From positions 6,650,501-6,714,500 of the forward strand of contig CATNEN010000039.1 of the NCBI GenBank assembly GCA_950097015.1: 64,000 nucleotides of DNA, written 5' to 3'. A program made the position numbers and the translations under genes. Below are positions 1 through 11,601 of the stretch, in pieces. The stretch is from Macrostomum hystrix (Eukaryota; Platyhelminthes; Macrostomidae). Position 1 is the stretch's first letter; each line of letters starts with the position of its first letter. Below the pieces are notes generated by a model that was given only the letters and a program-made list of their open reading frames with translations, did not search any database and was not told the origin of the DNA.

Positions 1-1384
1 GTCAACTTCACGAGGCCCTGGTCGAATTATGAGCTCGGCTTTGGCGACGATGTGAACTTTTGGATCGGTCAGTCAGCCCGATGGGGAGTTACTGCCAGTG
101 TGCTCAGAGTGTTGGTAGAGCTTGGTAGAGAAAAAAGTTTAGGAGGCTGCTTTTCGCTAAAAAATACACTACGGAAATAGGAAAATTTCATGTTTTCACA
201 ATTCGACCCCTATTGTGTTTCGTTGGAAGCAGATCCAAAGCTCTACTTTTCATATAACTTAACTAACATGTCAAACACAGTCACTGAATTTGTGCTGGAA
301 AAAATTTTAACTTTCCCAGCTCCATAGTTATATTTTTCGGCGAAATCCAGCTTCCTAAACATTTTCTAAGAAACGTAGTTTCCCGTCCAACTGCTTCTAG
401 TGGCCCTTAAATAATTGCTGAATAATGAGGCAACAGTCGTGCAAGTTGCCACACACAATAGGACCTTGTATCACATGAGAAAAGCAGCAGCGATAAAAAA
501 CCGATTCTTTCTGCGTAATTTCTCGGCTTAAAAGCATTTTCCACATCTCAACAAGTCTAGCTGGCTGGTGAACCCGGGTGTAGACCTACTGACAAAGTGC
601 ATTTTGAAAACTGCTGCCACATCAGGAAGCTTGCGAGCTGGAAATTTGTCTTCTGTTTGCTGAATGCCCACGTCCAACCATCCCACACAGCTCCCTATGT
701 TTGCCAATACCTTTGGAAACGTCCGTGTTTGACAGTGCCGGGATGACTATGCATTTTCCGATTCAAGTAGCATAATTGATTACTGGGACAGGTTCTGTTA
801 GTCAGGAATAACCGGATATGCATTAGTGAAGCTGTGCTCAGGCTTTTCAGAACATTGTGAGGGAGTGAGCTTTTCCAGGACATTTTTGTCAGGACATTTA
901 CACTACCTGGCCTATTAATAGACTGATCTTCATTACTGTTTTCTCAACAGGTCTCCAAGTGCTCAACCAGCTCACTACTCAGTCGAAGGGGCAGATTTTA
1001 AGGGCCGAAATCTACAACTGGTCGAATGCTCTGCACGTGGCCGAGTATGCAGGCTTTGTCGTGGGTGAGGCCGCCGAGAAGTACGCCATGAACTATACCG
1101 CCTTTCTCAGCGCCAGTTCCAACACCAGCGGTGACTCACTAGGACTCAACAGGGGAAGAAGATTCTCCACTACAGACAGGGATAATGATGACTTCGGCAG
1201 CTCCTGCAGCAACGCCTACCATGGCGGGGCTGGCTGGTGGTTTGGAGGCTGCAGCAACGTGAACCCGAACGGCTTGATGACGGCATCCGAGGTGGTCGAC
1301 TGCCCGAAGTGCATTCACTGGTTTGACGTTCACAGGAATAAAAACTCGCTGAAGGCCGTCCGACTTCTTCTTCAGCTGCCGTGA
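1..1384 (+). CDS. Fibrinogen-related (FReD) lectin-like protein, 3' part
   Basis: Two exons are seen: 1-67 (runs off the left edge; donor GTCAGT at 68) and 951-1384 (acceptor TTTTCTCAACAG). The phase-1 junction restores a Gly, giving FWIG-LQVLNQL, as in fibrinogen C-terminal domains. Exon 1 has the NFWIG core. Exon 2 has the AEYAGFVVGEAAEKY stretch, the acidic calcium-loop motif DRDND followed by a Cys, the YHGGAGWWFGGC block and a terminal basic strand before the stop at 1382-1384. Members of this family are usually secreted carbohydrate- or acetyl-group-binding proteins; that role here is inferred from family. The gene's 5' part, with any signal peptide, is outside the window. The 883-bp intron (68-950) holds nothing else I recognise. 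A second FReD gene lies at 14378-15787 and broken copies at 8715-8892 and 11602-11740. Confidence 0.88.
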
Positions 1385-1504
1385 ATTTTCAGCGCAGCCG
1401 CAGCTGTTGTTCGGCGAATCCAAAGACTGTACAGCTGCTCAGTCCATAGACTGGGGGTAGGGGCGACATTCCATCAGAATTTTCAGGAAAGGGCAAATTA
1501 TTGA

Positions 1505-1510
1505 AATAAA
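1505..1510 (+). promoter_or_regulatory. Polyadenylation signal AATAAA of the FReD gene
   Basis: A canonical AATAAA lies 121 bases past the FReD stop codon, before the tandem array begins. Sequence 1385-1709 otherwise shows no gene; a fragment around 1420-1470 carries a variant of the CAGTCCATGGACTG palindrome typical of the second SINE family. Confidence 0.5.
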
Positions 1511-1709
1511 TTAAATATGAGTGAACTTCAAATCTTCTGAATTTCGATTTCCAGACAAGACTAATTTAAAACGTTTCAAACTTAACTGTTCAGAACTACA
1601 ATGGGACACTGGTGTCTTGAAAGTTTAATATGGCCATTGTAATTTGATATTCAGAAATCAAAAGCGACTCTGACAACGACAACAACGCAACTCTCTTGGC
1701 ACAGCTGGA

Positions 1710-4170
1710 GAAACAGTAGCTAGAATCACAACAGAAACAGTAGCTAGAATCACAACAGAAGCAGTAGCTAGAATCACAACAGAAACAGTAGCTAGAATCA
1801 CTACAGAAACAGTAGCTAGAATCACAACAGAAACAGTAGCTAGAATCACAACAGAAACAGTAGCTAGAATCACAACAGAAACAGTAGCTAGAATCACAAC
1901 AGAAACAGTAGCTAGAATCACAACAGAAACAGTAGCTAGAATCACAACAGAAACAGTAGCTAGAATCACAACAGAAACAGTAGCTAGAATCACTACAGAA
2001 ACAGAAGCTAGAATCACAACAGAAACAGAAGCTAGAATCACAACAGAAACAGAAGCTAGAATCACAACAGAAACAGTAGCTAGAATCACTACAGAAACGG
2101 TAGCTAGAATCAAAACAGAAACAGAAGCTAGAATCACTACAGAAACGGTGGCTAGAATCACAACAGAAACCGTAGATAGAATCACAACAGAAACCGTAGC
2201 TAGAATCACAACAGAAACAGTAGCTAGAATCACAACAGAAACAGTAGCTAGAATCACAACAGAAACAGAAGCTAGAATCACTACAGAAACAGAAGCTAGA
2301 ATCACAACAGAAACAGTAGCTAGAATCACAACAGAAACAGAAGCTAGAATCACTACAGAAACAGTAGCTAGAATCACTACAGAAACGGTAGCTAGAATCA
2401 AAACAGAAACAGAAGCTAGAATCACTACAGAAACGGTGGCTAGAATCACAACAGAAACCGTAGATAGAATCACAACAGAAACCGTAGCTAGAATCACTAC
2501 AGAAACAGTAGCTAGAATCACAACAGAAACAGTAGCTAGAATCACAACAGAAACAGAAGCTAGAATCACTACAGAAACAGAAGCTAGAATCACAACAGAA
2601 ACAGAAGCTAGAATCACTACAGAAACGGTGGCTAGAATCACAACAGAAACAGTAGCTAGAATCACAACAGAAACAGTAGCTAGAATCACAACAGAAACAG
2701 TAGCTAGAATCACAACAGAAACAGTAGCTAGAATCACAACAGAAACAGAAGCTAGAATCACAACAGAAACAGTAGCTAGAATCCCAAAAGAAACAGTAGC
2801 TAGAATCACAACAGAAACAGTAGCTAGAATCACAACAGAAACAGTAGCTAGAATCACAACAGAAACAGTAGCTAGAATCACAACAGAAACAGTAGCTAGA
2901 ATCACAACAGAAACAGCAGCTAGAATCACAACAGAAACAGTAGCTAGAATCACAACAGAAACAGTAGCTAGATTCACTACAGAAACAGTAGCTAGAATCA
3001 CAACAGAAACAGTAGCTAGAATCACAACAGAAACAGTAGCTAGAATCACAACAGAAACAGCAGCTAGAATCACAACAGAAACAGTAGCTAGAATCACAAC
3101 AGAAACAGTAGCTAGAATCACAACAGAAACAGTAGCTAGAATCACAACAGAAACAGTAGCTAGAATCACAACAGAAACAGTAGCTAGAATCACAACAGAA
3201 ACAGTAGCTAGAATCACAACAGAAACAGCAGCTAGAATCACAACAGAAACAGTAGCTAGAATCACAACAGAAACAGTAGCTAGAATCACAACAGAAACAG
3301 TAGCTAGAATCCCAACAGAAACAGTAGCTAGAATCACAACAGAAACAGTAGCTAGAATCACAACAGAAACAGTAGCTAGAATCACAACAGAAACAGTAGC
3401 TAGAATCACAACAGAAACAGTAGCTAGAATCACAACAGAAACAGTAGCTAGAATCACAACAGAAACAGTAGCTAGAATCACAACAGAAACAGTAGCTAGA
3501 ATCACTACAGAAACAGTAGCTAGAATCACAACAGAAACAGTAGCTAGAATCACAACAGAAACAGTAGCTAGAATCACAACAGAAACAGTAGCTAGAATCA
3601 CTACAGAAACAGAAGCTAGAATCACAACAGAAACAGTAGCTAGAATCACAACAGAAACAGAAGCTAGAATCACTACAGAAACAGTAGCTAGAATCACAAC
3701 AGAAACAGTAGCTAGAATCACAACAGAAACAGTAGCTAGAATCACAACAGAAACAGTAGCTAGAATCACTACAGAAACAGAAGCTAGAATCACTACAGAA
3801 ACAGTAGCTAGAATCACAACAGAAACAGAAGCCAGAATCACAACAGAAACAGTAGCTAGAATCACTACAGAAACAGTAGCTAGAATCACAACAGAAACAG
3901 TAGCTAGAATCACAACAGAAACAGAAGCTAGAATCACTACAGAAACAGAAGCTAGAATCACAACAGAAACAGAAGCTAGAATCACTACAGAAACGGTGGC
4001 TAGAATCACAACAGAAACCGTAGTTTGAATCACAACAGAAACAGTAGCTAGAATCACAACAGAAACAGTAGCTAGAATCACAACAGAAACAGAAGCTAGA
4101 ATCACAACAGAAACAGTAGCTAGAATCACAACAGAAACAGTAGCTAGAATCACAACAGAAACAGTAGTTT
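1710..4170. repeat. 24-bp minisatellite array, about 102 units
   Basis: Tandem 24-bp units built on CTAGAATCACAACAGAAAC followed by AGTAG/AGAAG/CGGTG variants. Because 24 is divisible by 3 and the unit lacks stops in some frames, the array is open for 626 codons on + and 831 on -. The repetitive translations are by-products. Variant units recur as blocks (for example the CCGTAGATAGAATC variant near 2170 and 2460), showing block-wise amplification. The right 1 kb is copied without indels at 8893-9878. Confidence 0.97.
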
Positions 4171-4362
4171 GAATTGTAGCAAGAACTTTAAATTTAATAT
4201 TAGCTACAAGCGTATGGAAACTTTCTGACTAATCTGTTTTGACAGATTTTGTTAATCAGTTAAACAACAAATAATCTAGATATAATGCCCATGCTGACAT
4301 CATTAGCCATCTAGACTACTAGAAGTAGTAGTTGGCCTCTTATCATGGCTGCTCTGGAGGCG

Positions 4363-4369
4363 TATAAAA
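4363..4369 (+). promoter_or_regulatory. TATA box of the allatostatin-C-like gene
   Basis: TATAAAA preceded by GGCG lies 94 bases before the start codon at 4457. A start site about 30 bases downstream would leave a 5' UTR of about 65 bases. The same promoter is duplicated at 10071-10077. Confidence 0.6.
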
Positions 4370-4456
4370 TGGCACACAGGCTCGTCCAACAAGTCCGCGC
4401 GGTGCAACGGGTCCAACAGATCCAGAGAAAGCCTTACCCCAGTGAATCTGACTAGA

Positions 4457-4868
4457 ATGGCTGTGAAATTGTTCGCTAGCCTTGCCGTTGCACTTCTTCT
4501 GACTGTCGTTGCCGATGTCAGCAATGGCCTGAGACTGCAGAAGGACGCCAAAGTAAGTAGCTTGCGGCTCCTGTTGCTAGGGTACTCCTAAAAGCCAGAA
4601 ATATCCTACAAAGCCTCTTGTTTTGTAGACCGAGTCGCTGCCAGAGGTCGACGTCGCTCTGGCCGAGATGCGGCTGCCAGCGGCGCAGCAGCGCGAGGCC
4701 CAGCAGATGCTGCAACAGGCCAGGGATGTCATGGTGACTGGGGCCTCGCGCCTGAAGCGGGTCGAGAGTTCGAAGCCGACTGAGAAACAAATCGGCGAGG
4801 TGGACACCAGCTGCCTGTTCCACCCGGTTTCCTGCTATGGCAAGGTGATATCGTTTGATGAAGAATAG
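4457..4868 (+). CDS. Allatostatin-C/somatostatin-type neuropeptide precursor
   Basis: Exon 1 is 4457-4552 (donor GTAAGT) and exon 2 is 4629-4868 (acceptor TTTTGTAG). They join in phase 0 to a 111-residue precursor. Residues 1-24 form a signal peptide (MAVKLFASL then a hydrophobic AVALLLTVVA core). An acidic and Gln-rich spacer follows, then a Lys-Arg convertase site at 75-76. Near the C-terminus is CLFHPVSC (residues 94-101): two Cys separated by exactly six residues with Phe, Pro and Ser placed as in the insect AstC core CYFNPISC. The next residues YGK could give an amidated C-terminus, followed by a short acidic tail. By family, the mature peptide would be a disulfide-ringed ligand of somatostatin/AstC-type GPCRs. 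Receptor and processing are inferred. No AATAAA was found close downstream; 4869-5130 is otherwise featureless. Confidence 0.85.
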
Positions 4869-5135
4869 AGCATCGAGCGAAAACTGATGCTTAACTAAAA
4901 CGGTTTTTAGTCAACGTCTCTAACGGTCTCTGAAATAGCTTTTTCTATCTTCTTAAAATGAGATAATTTCGAGCATAAAAAAGATCTAAATATACTTGCA
5001 AAACATTTTAAAAGCGACCTCGGAAGTGGCTGCTCGGCAATTGTTTCAGTGAAGATTTTATGCGTTAATTGTTTCAGTTCAGTGACGAAAATTTATTTAT
5101 ATGAAATTGTAAGAAGCTCTTGAGCTTGGAAACAG

Positions 5136-5755
5136 AGAAACGATCCAGCTGCGATTCTGCTTGACGATCCAGCTGCGATTCTACTTGACAATCCAGCTGC
5201 GATTTTACTTGACGATCCAGCTGCGATTCTGCTTGACGATCCAGCTGCGATTCTACTTGACGATCCACTGCGATTCTGCTTGACGATCCAGCTGCGATTC
5301 TGCTTGACGATCCACTGCGATTCTGCTTGACGATCCAGCTGCGATTCTACTTGACGATCCAGCTGCGATTCTACTTGACGATCCACCTGCGATTCTGCCT
5401 AAGATCCAGCTGCGATTCTACTTGACGATCCAGCTGCGATTCTACTTGACGATCCAGCTGCGATTCTGCTTGACGATCCAGCTGCGATTCTACTTGACGA
5501 TCCAGCTGCGATTCTGATTGACGATCCAGCTGCGATTCTGATTGACGATCCAGCTGCGATTCTGCTTGACGATCCAGCTGCGATTCTGCTTGACGATCCA
5601 CTGCGATTCTGCTTGACGATCCAGCTGCGATTCTACTTGACGATCCAGCTGCGATTCTACTTGACGATCCAGCTGCGATTCTACTTGACGATCCAGCTGC
5701 GATTCTGCTTGATGAACTAGCTGCGATTCTACTTGACGATCCAGCTTGGGTTTTA
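5136..5755. repeat. 24-bp minisatellite, CCAGCTGCGATTCT family
   Basis: About 25 tandem units containing GATCCAGCTGCGATTCTAC, with some 23-bp units that have lost one base. Located just 3' of the neuropeptide gene. Open frames across it are artefacts of the period. At its right end the unit grades into the next array. Confidence 0.95.
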
Positions 5756-5879
5756 CGAGAAATCAGCTTGGGTTATAAACGGCTTTTCGACAAAGATTGA
5801 CATGTGTTTTACTATGGTTCTAAGAAACTCTTCAACAAACATTCTAAGAAACCCTTTTGAATTGCACGTGTGATTCTTC

Positions 5880-7376
5880 GCAACGATTTCAGCTCAAGAT
5901 CCAGCTGCGATTCTACTTGAGAATTTAGCTGCTTTTTACCTGAGGATTGAGCTGCGATTCTACCTGAGGATCCAGTAGCCATTCCACCGGAGGATCCAGT
6001 AGCCATTCCACCTGAGGAACCAGTAGACATTCCACCTGAGGATCCAGTAGCCATTCTACCTGAGGAACCAGTAGCCATTCCACCGGAGGATCCAGTAGCC
6101 ATTCCACCTGAGGATCTAGCTACCATTCCACCTGAGGATCCAGTAGACATTCTACCTGAGGAACCAGTAGCCATTCCACCGGAGGATCCAGTAGCCATTC
6201 CACCTGAGGAACCAGTAGACATTCCACCTGAGGATCCAGTAGCCATTCCACCAGAGGAACCAGTAGACATTCCACCGGAGGATCCAGTAGCCATTCCACC
6301 TGAGGAACCAGTAGACATTCCACCTGAGGATCCAGTAGCCATTCTACCTGGGGAATCAGTAGCCATTCCACCGGAGGATCCAGTAGCCATTCCACCTGAG
6401 GAACCAGCAGACATTCCACCTGAGGATCCAGTAGCCATTCTACCTGAGGATCCAGTAGCCATTCCACCGGAGGATCTAGCTACCATTCCACCTGAGGATC
6501 CAGTAGCCATTTCATCTGAGGATCCAGTAGCCATTCCACCTGAGGATCTAGCTACCATTCCACCTGAGGATTCAGTAGCCATTCCACCTGAGGATCTAGC
6601 TACCATTCCACCTGAGGATCCAGTAGCCATTCCACCTGAGGATCCAGTAGCCATTTCACCTGAGGATCCAGTAGCCATTCCACCGGAGGATCCAGTAGCC
6701 ATTCCACCTGAGGAACCAGTAGACATTCCACCTGAAGATCCAGTAGCCATTCCACCAGAGGAACCAGTAGACATTCCACCTGAGGATCCAGTAGCCATTC
6801 CACCTGAGGAACCAGTAGACATTCCACCTGAGGATCCAGTAGCCATTCTACCTGGGGAACCAGTAGCCATTCCACCGGAGGATCTAGCTGCCATTCCACC
6901 TGAGGATCCAGTAGCCATTCCACCTGAGGATCTAGCTACCATTCCACCTGAGGATCCAGTAGCCATTCCACCTGAGGATCTAGCTACCATTCCACCTGAG
7001 GATCCAGTAGCCATTCCACCTGAGGATCCAGTAGCCATTTCACCTGAGGATCCAGTAGCCATTCCACCTGAGGATCCAGTAGCCATTTCACCTGAGGATC
7101 TAGCTGCCATTCCACCTGAGGATCCAGTAGCCATTCCACCTGAGGATCCAGTAGCCATTTCACCTGAGGATCCAGTAGCCATTCCACCTGAGGATCTAGC
7201 TACCATTCCACCTGAGGATCCAGTAGCCATTCCACCTGAGGATCTAGCTGCCATTCCACCTGAGGATCCAGTAGCCATTCCACCTGAGGATCTAGCTGCC
7301 ATTCCACCTGAGGATCCAGTAGCCATTCCACCTGAGGATCTAGCTGCCATTCCACCGGAGGATCTAGCTACCATTA
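5880..7376. repeat. 24-bp minisatellite, GAGGATCCAGTAGCCATT family
   Basis: About 62 tandem units with the core GAGGATCCAGTAGCCATTC and subtypes carrying GATCTAGCT or GAACCAGTAGAC. Minus-strand translation gives a Gly/Ser/Met-rich 520-codon frame, which I regard as non-coding. The first units (5895-5990) still carry CCAGCTGCGATTCTAC, linking this array to the previous one. Confidence 0.95.
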
Positions 7377-7379
7377 TAG

Positions 7380-7937
7380 AATAAGGAAAAACTATTCTAT
7401 GCTACAAGGGCTGGTAGAAATGTTTAAATCAGAAGAAATTTACCTGCCCACACATTACATGCTCACCAACTAAGAGGTTGGCAAGCAGGAGAAATTCAGC
7501 ATAAGGTCGGAATAAGCCCTCATTTTGTGACGTGGCTTCTAAATTTGGGGATTCCAAGTCGCGACAGTCGCGGCAGTCGTGTGGCAAAGACGGGCGCTAT
7601 AAAGATGAGCTTTCTAGAATCGACAATGGGCTTAGGAAAGCATCAGACCCATCGCAGGAACCACGGGACTTGCCTAGCGTCTTTAGCACCTGACAGGAGG
7701 GGTGTCCAGTTGACATGTTTTCATCAGCAACCAAGCTCGGGACGCTGCAGCTAAGTGATCCGATTGCAATAAATGCATGCGCGAAACAACGGGATTTGGG
7801 CTAATCTCTTGTTACGATTTTAATGCCTAAATGCCTCTTTGCTGCTTAATCTCCTTGCAATTTGGCAACAGGCAGTTGGTCATATGTGTAAGAGTCTACG
7901 CATTGGGGAATAGAAAAGGGCTTCGCTATTGATTGGA
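7380..7937. other. Intergenic, no gene recognised
   Basis: A 75-codon frame at 7527-7754 has no signal peptide, domain or splice context that I recognise and is not annotated. No repeat is obvious. Confidence 0.4.
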
Positions 7938-8222
7938 GGCTGAGTGGCAGACCGGTCTATCGCGTTTGCCTCTCGCACTAAGGTCCCTGAGCTCAATTCC
8001 GCGGCGAGGCCACAGAGAGGGGCGCAGCAGCGGAGAGAAGAGGACAATGGGAAAATCAGGGCAGATGTACGCCGCTGTGTGCCTGCGTACCTAGATCAAC
8101 AGGGTATAAAAGTCAGCGAAATGAACAGATTTGTCTCCTCGCTGGTTGCGGGTCTGGTGTCACCAAATGGTGTACTATAGTCCGCAGCCCTCCTGCAATT
8201 ATTTTTGCAATTACAATAATAA
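7938..8222 (+). mobile_element. tRNA-derived SINE (family 1), diverged copy
   Basis: The head keeps a pol III box A (GAGTGGCAGACCGG) and box B (GAGCTCAATTCC). It is followed by the family body: GGCGCAGCAGCGGAGAG, GTCAGGGCAGATGTAC, GTCAGCGAAATG, then CCGCAGCCCTCCTGCAATTA and an AT tail. The middle part is deleted compared with the copy at 17767. The stretch 8223-8714 after it holds only weak local repeats and no gene. Confidence 0.8.
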
Positions 8223-8714
8223 ATGTCTAGCTTACACTTTCTTTACCAAGGATCTAACCACTAGGCCACAACCCTTCAAGCATGAATATCGCAAATTATC
8301 CCAAATATGGCTATTTGAAATGGAGCACTGTTCGAGCTTAGGACCGTTGAACAATTTCACAAAATTTCCGCGAGAACAGCTTCTGCTTATTAGTTTTAAT
8401 TTTTTATTAGGTATTTTTGTAGCGTGCACGAGGGGCTTTTAGGGACAAACGTTTTCACAGTCTCCATAATCAACAATCTAATAACTTTAATATTCCCAAA
8501 GAGATCGTGAAAAAGGGTCCTCGCCTCTCCAAAAATCTGTCTTTAAATTCTAAATTCTCTACTTTATTCTTTAAGTACATATTCCAGAAAAAGTACTTAA
8601 AATGGGTCACTATAATTCCCAGTTGTATTCTGTACTGTTCTAGGACAAACATTATCGAAGCCTCCATAATAACTTTATTCTTGCAAAGAGATCAGGAAAA
8701 AGGGTACCTTTCTA

Positions 8715-8892
8715 GACTAATCTTGCTTACCGTTTCCTCAACAGATCTCCAACTGCTCAACCAGCTCACTACTCAGTCAAAAGGGCTGATTTTAAGGGCC
8801 GAAATCTACAACTGGTCGTTGGTAAGGCCGCCGAGAAGTACACCATGAACTATACCGCCTTTCTCAGCGCCACTTCCAACACCAGCGGTGAC
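8715..8892 (+). pseudogene. Broken duplicate of the FReD exon
   Basis: Bases 8715-8892 match the intron end, splice acceptor and 5' part of the exon at 951-1133. A 37-base deletion between two GTCG direct repeats shifts the frame. After ACCAGCGGTGACT the copy jumps straight into the 24-bp array, so the rest of the fibrinogen domain is missing. Point differences of several percent separate it from the intact exon. Confidence 0.9.
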
Positions 8893-9878
8893 TAGAATCA
8901 CAACAGAAACAGTAGCTAGAATCACAACAGAAACAGCAGCTAGAATCACAACAGAAACAGTAGCTAGAATCACAACAGAAACAGTAGCTAGAATCACAAC
9001 AGAAACAGTAGCTAGAATCCCAACAGAAACAGTAGCTAGAATCACAACAGAAACAGTAGCTAGAATCACAACAGAAACAGTAGCTAGAATCACAACAGAA
9101 ACAGTAGCTAGAATCACAACAGAAACAGTAGCTAGAATCACAACAGAAACAGTAGCTAGAATCACAACAGAAACAGTAGCTAGAATCACAACAGAAACAG
9201 TAGCTAGAATCACTACAGAAACAGTAGCTAGAATCACAACAGAAACAGTAGCTAGAATCACAACAGAAACAGTAGCTAGAATCACAACAGAAACAGTAGC
9301 TAGAATCACTACAGAAACAGAAGCTAGAATCACAACAGAAACAGTAGCTAGAATCACAACAGAAACAGAAGCTAGAATCACTACAGAAACAGTAGCTAGA
9401 ATCACAACAGAAACAGTAGCTAGAATCACAACAGAAACAGTAGCTAGAATCACAACAGAAACAGTAGCTAGAATCACTACAGAAACAGAAGCTAGAATCA
9501 CTACAGAAACAGTAGCTAGAATCACAACAGAAACAGAAGCCAGAATCACAACAGAAACAGTAGCTAGAATCACTACAGAAACAGTAGCTAGAATCACAAC
9601 AGAAACAGTAGCTAGAATCACAACAGAAACAGAAGCTAGAATCACTACAGAAACAGAAGCTAGAATCACAACAGAAACAGAAGCTAGAATCACTACAGAA
9701 ACGGTGGCTAGAATCACAACAGAAACCGTAGTTTGAATCACAACAGAAACAGTAGCTAGAATCACAACAGAAACAGTAGCTAGAATCACAACAGAAACAG
9801 AAGCTAGAATCACAACAGAAACAGTAGCTAGAATCACAACAGAAACAGTAGCTAGAATCACAACAGAAACAGTAGTTT
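8893..9878. repeat. Second copy of the 24-bp array, about 41 units
   Basis: Matches 3185-4170 at a constant offset of 5708 bases, including rare variants (the ATCCCAAC unit, the GAAACGGTGGCT unit and the terminal GTAGTTTGAATTG). The open frames on both strands are period artefacts. Confidence 0.95.
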
Positions 9879-10197
9879 GAATTGTAGCAAGAACTTTAAA
9901 TTTAATATTAGCTACAAGCGTATGGAAACTTTCTGACTAATCTGTTTTGACAGATTTTGTTAATCAGTTAAACAACAAATAATCTAGATATAATGCCCAT
10001 GCTGACATCATTAGCCATCTAGACTACTAGAAGTAGTAGTTGGCCTCTTATCATGGCTGCTCTGGAGGCGTATAAAATGGCACACAGGCTCGTCCAACAA
10101 GTCCGCGCGGTGCAACGGGTCCAACAGATCCAGAGAAAGCCTTACCCCAGTGAATCTGACTAGAATGGCTGTGAAATTGTTCGCTAGCCTAGCCTAG
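9879..10197 (+). pseudogene. Duplicated promoter and truncated exon 1 of the neuropeptide gene
   Basis: Colinear with 4171-4483 at offset 5708, with no difference seen by eye. It includes the TATA box (10071-10077), 5' UTR and start codon (10165). Homology ends after MAVKLFASLA, where a TAG stop follows at 10195-10197. There is no exon 2. The promoter may still be active, but no peptide can be made. Confidence 0.88.
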
Positions 10198-10530
10198 CCG
10201 AAAAATATTTTCGAGCGTTTTAGACAAGACTCACATATGCAGAAAAAATCTAATGACAAAAGACAAAACATACTTTCGTAGGAGTGTATACTTTACTGTG
10301 TACAGTTAAAACAGAGGAATAACTTATTTCCTTTCGCTATGAGGCTAGACTCACACCGCCACTGAAGCCAATAAATTGAATACATTTGCAATAAGAAATC
10401 GAACACGAAAAATCGAATTGCCAAAAGTCAAAATGGACGTACATATGAGCGTATATCTTCTGTGCACACATAAAGGTAGAAAGCGAAGTGATTCCTCTCT
10501 TTTCTGCATGGAAAATGTTGTGTGCTGTGC

Positions 10531-10749
10531 TCAAAGACAGATTTCATAATTTCTCTGGAATTTGTTTAAATCCCAAAACAGTTTAAAATCTTCCCGATCT
10601 AAGTTAAATACTTGTAATTCCGCAAATCTTGTTATTTGCTGTTCTTTCTTCTCAGGACTTTCGATTGCTTCGATTGCAACATTGAGCAGACTCAAAAGTT
10701 GCGACTTCTGTAAATCTCCTCGTAAAACTGCGATCCAAGCTTGCTCCAT
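10531..10749 (-). CDS. Hypothetical 72-residue protein or orphan exon
   Basis: This frame starts at an ATG at 10749 and has natural-looking composition: helical, charged, with LQKSQLLSLLNVAIEAI and DREDFKLFWDLN. It differs from the low-complexity frames around it. I do not recognise a family and see no convincing splice sites. It could be a small gene, an exon of an unseen gene, or a relic. Confidence 0.25.
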   Translation of the reverse strand: MEQAWIAVLRGDLQKSQLLSLLNVAIEAIESPEKKEQQITRFAELQVFNLDREDFKLFWDLNKFQRNYEICL

Positions 10750-11210
10750 TTCTAAAACTTAAATTGGCTCTTAGTTTGAAAATGATGTGCTGTAGTCTGC
10801 TGAGCAGCCTCCAGGTCATCTGTGTGGTCAGTGCAGCCTAGGTGCTGTGAGAGGGCTTGGGAGTAGGAATTTTGCGTTACCCGTACACACTCATTTCCGC
10901 TCGCCATCCCCTCCCCCCTTCCATCGTGGTGCAATCGCTTCGGTTCGGAAGAAGATTGGCAGAATATCGCTCAAATGCTCCTACTATAAGTAGAGCACAA
11001 TCCGACGAATACACAAATTGTATTTGCTTCGTGGTAGTTCACTTCGTGTACCGCAGTCGTGCACCTAGGCTAGAAATTCTTCATGAGTTTTGTACTCTGC
11101 GTTTAACTCTCCTTCTGTTCTTTCCGAGAGACAAAAACACGCGATTTTTTGGGCTGAGTCTGAGATTCCTTAAGACTTTAAAAATTCCCATTTCCTGATC
11201 CCATCCCTGC

Positions 11211-11598
11211 GGGGGGTCGGTGGCAGAGCGGTCTAACGCGTTTACCTCTCGCACCAATGTCCATAAGTTCGATTCCACGGCGAGGCCACATTCATTTGGG
11301 GCGCAGCCGCGGAGGGAAGGCTTGGGTATTGTCGTGCAATTTACACCCTTGAGGGCCAACCTCCAAGACACAGTGAAAGTGTACACTGTCTGACGATGAG
11401 AAAGCCAGGCCAGATGTACACACCTGTGTGAGCGTATGCCTGCGTACAGTATCTCAGTGCGTGTGTGCTCAGGAGTCAGCGAAATGGGCAGAATTGCCTC
11501 CTCGCTGGCTGCGGGTCTAGTGTCACCAAACTATGTGCCATTGCCCGCAGCAATGGCACATAGCTGCGGGCAATGGCTGCGGGCATTATTGTTATTAA
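11211..11598 (+). mobile_element. tRNA-derived SINE (family 1)
   Basis: Nearly full length: a G-rich lead, box A TGGCAGAGCGGTCTAACGCG, box B, the GGGCGCAGCCGCGG body, GACGATGAGAAAG, and a GTCAGCGAAATGGGCAG segment. The 3' end is rearranged: CTATGTGCCATTGC and its reverse complement flank CCGCA, giving a 14-bp perfect hairpin near 11532-11564. Confidence 0.88.
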
Positions 11599-11601
11599 CA
11601 A

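Noticed and set aside
1658-4153. 831-codon minus-strand and 626-codon plus-strand open frames
   Set aside because: They are translations of a 24-bp non-coding array. Both strands are open only because of the period, with no start context, signal or splice sites that argue for a protein.
5812-7374. 520-codon Gly/Ser/Met-rich minus-strand frame resembling a silk-like protein
   Set aside because: Pure 24-bp repeat translation. Unit changes are not biased to silent sites, other frames are also long, and the array grades into a neighbouring one.
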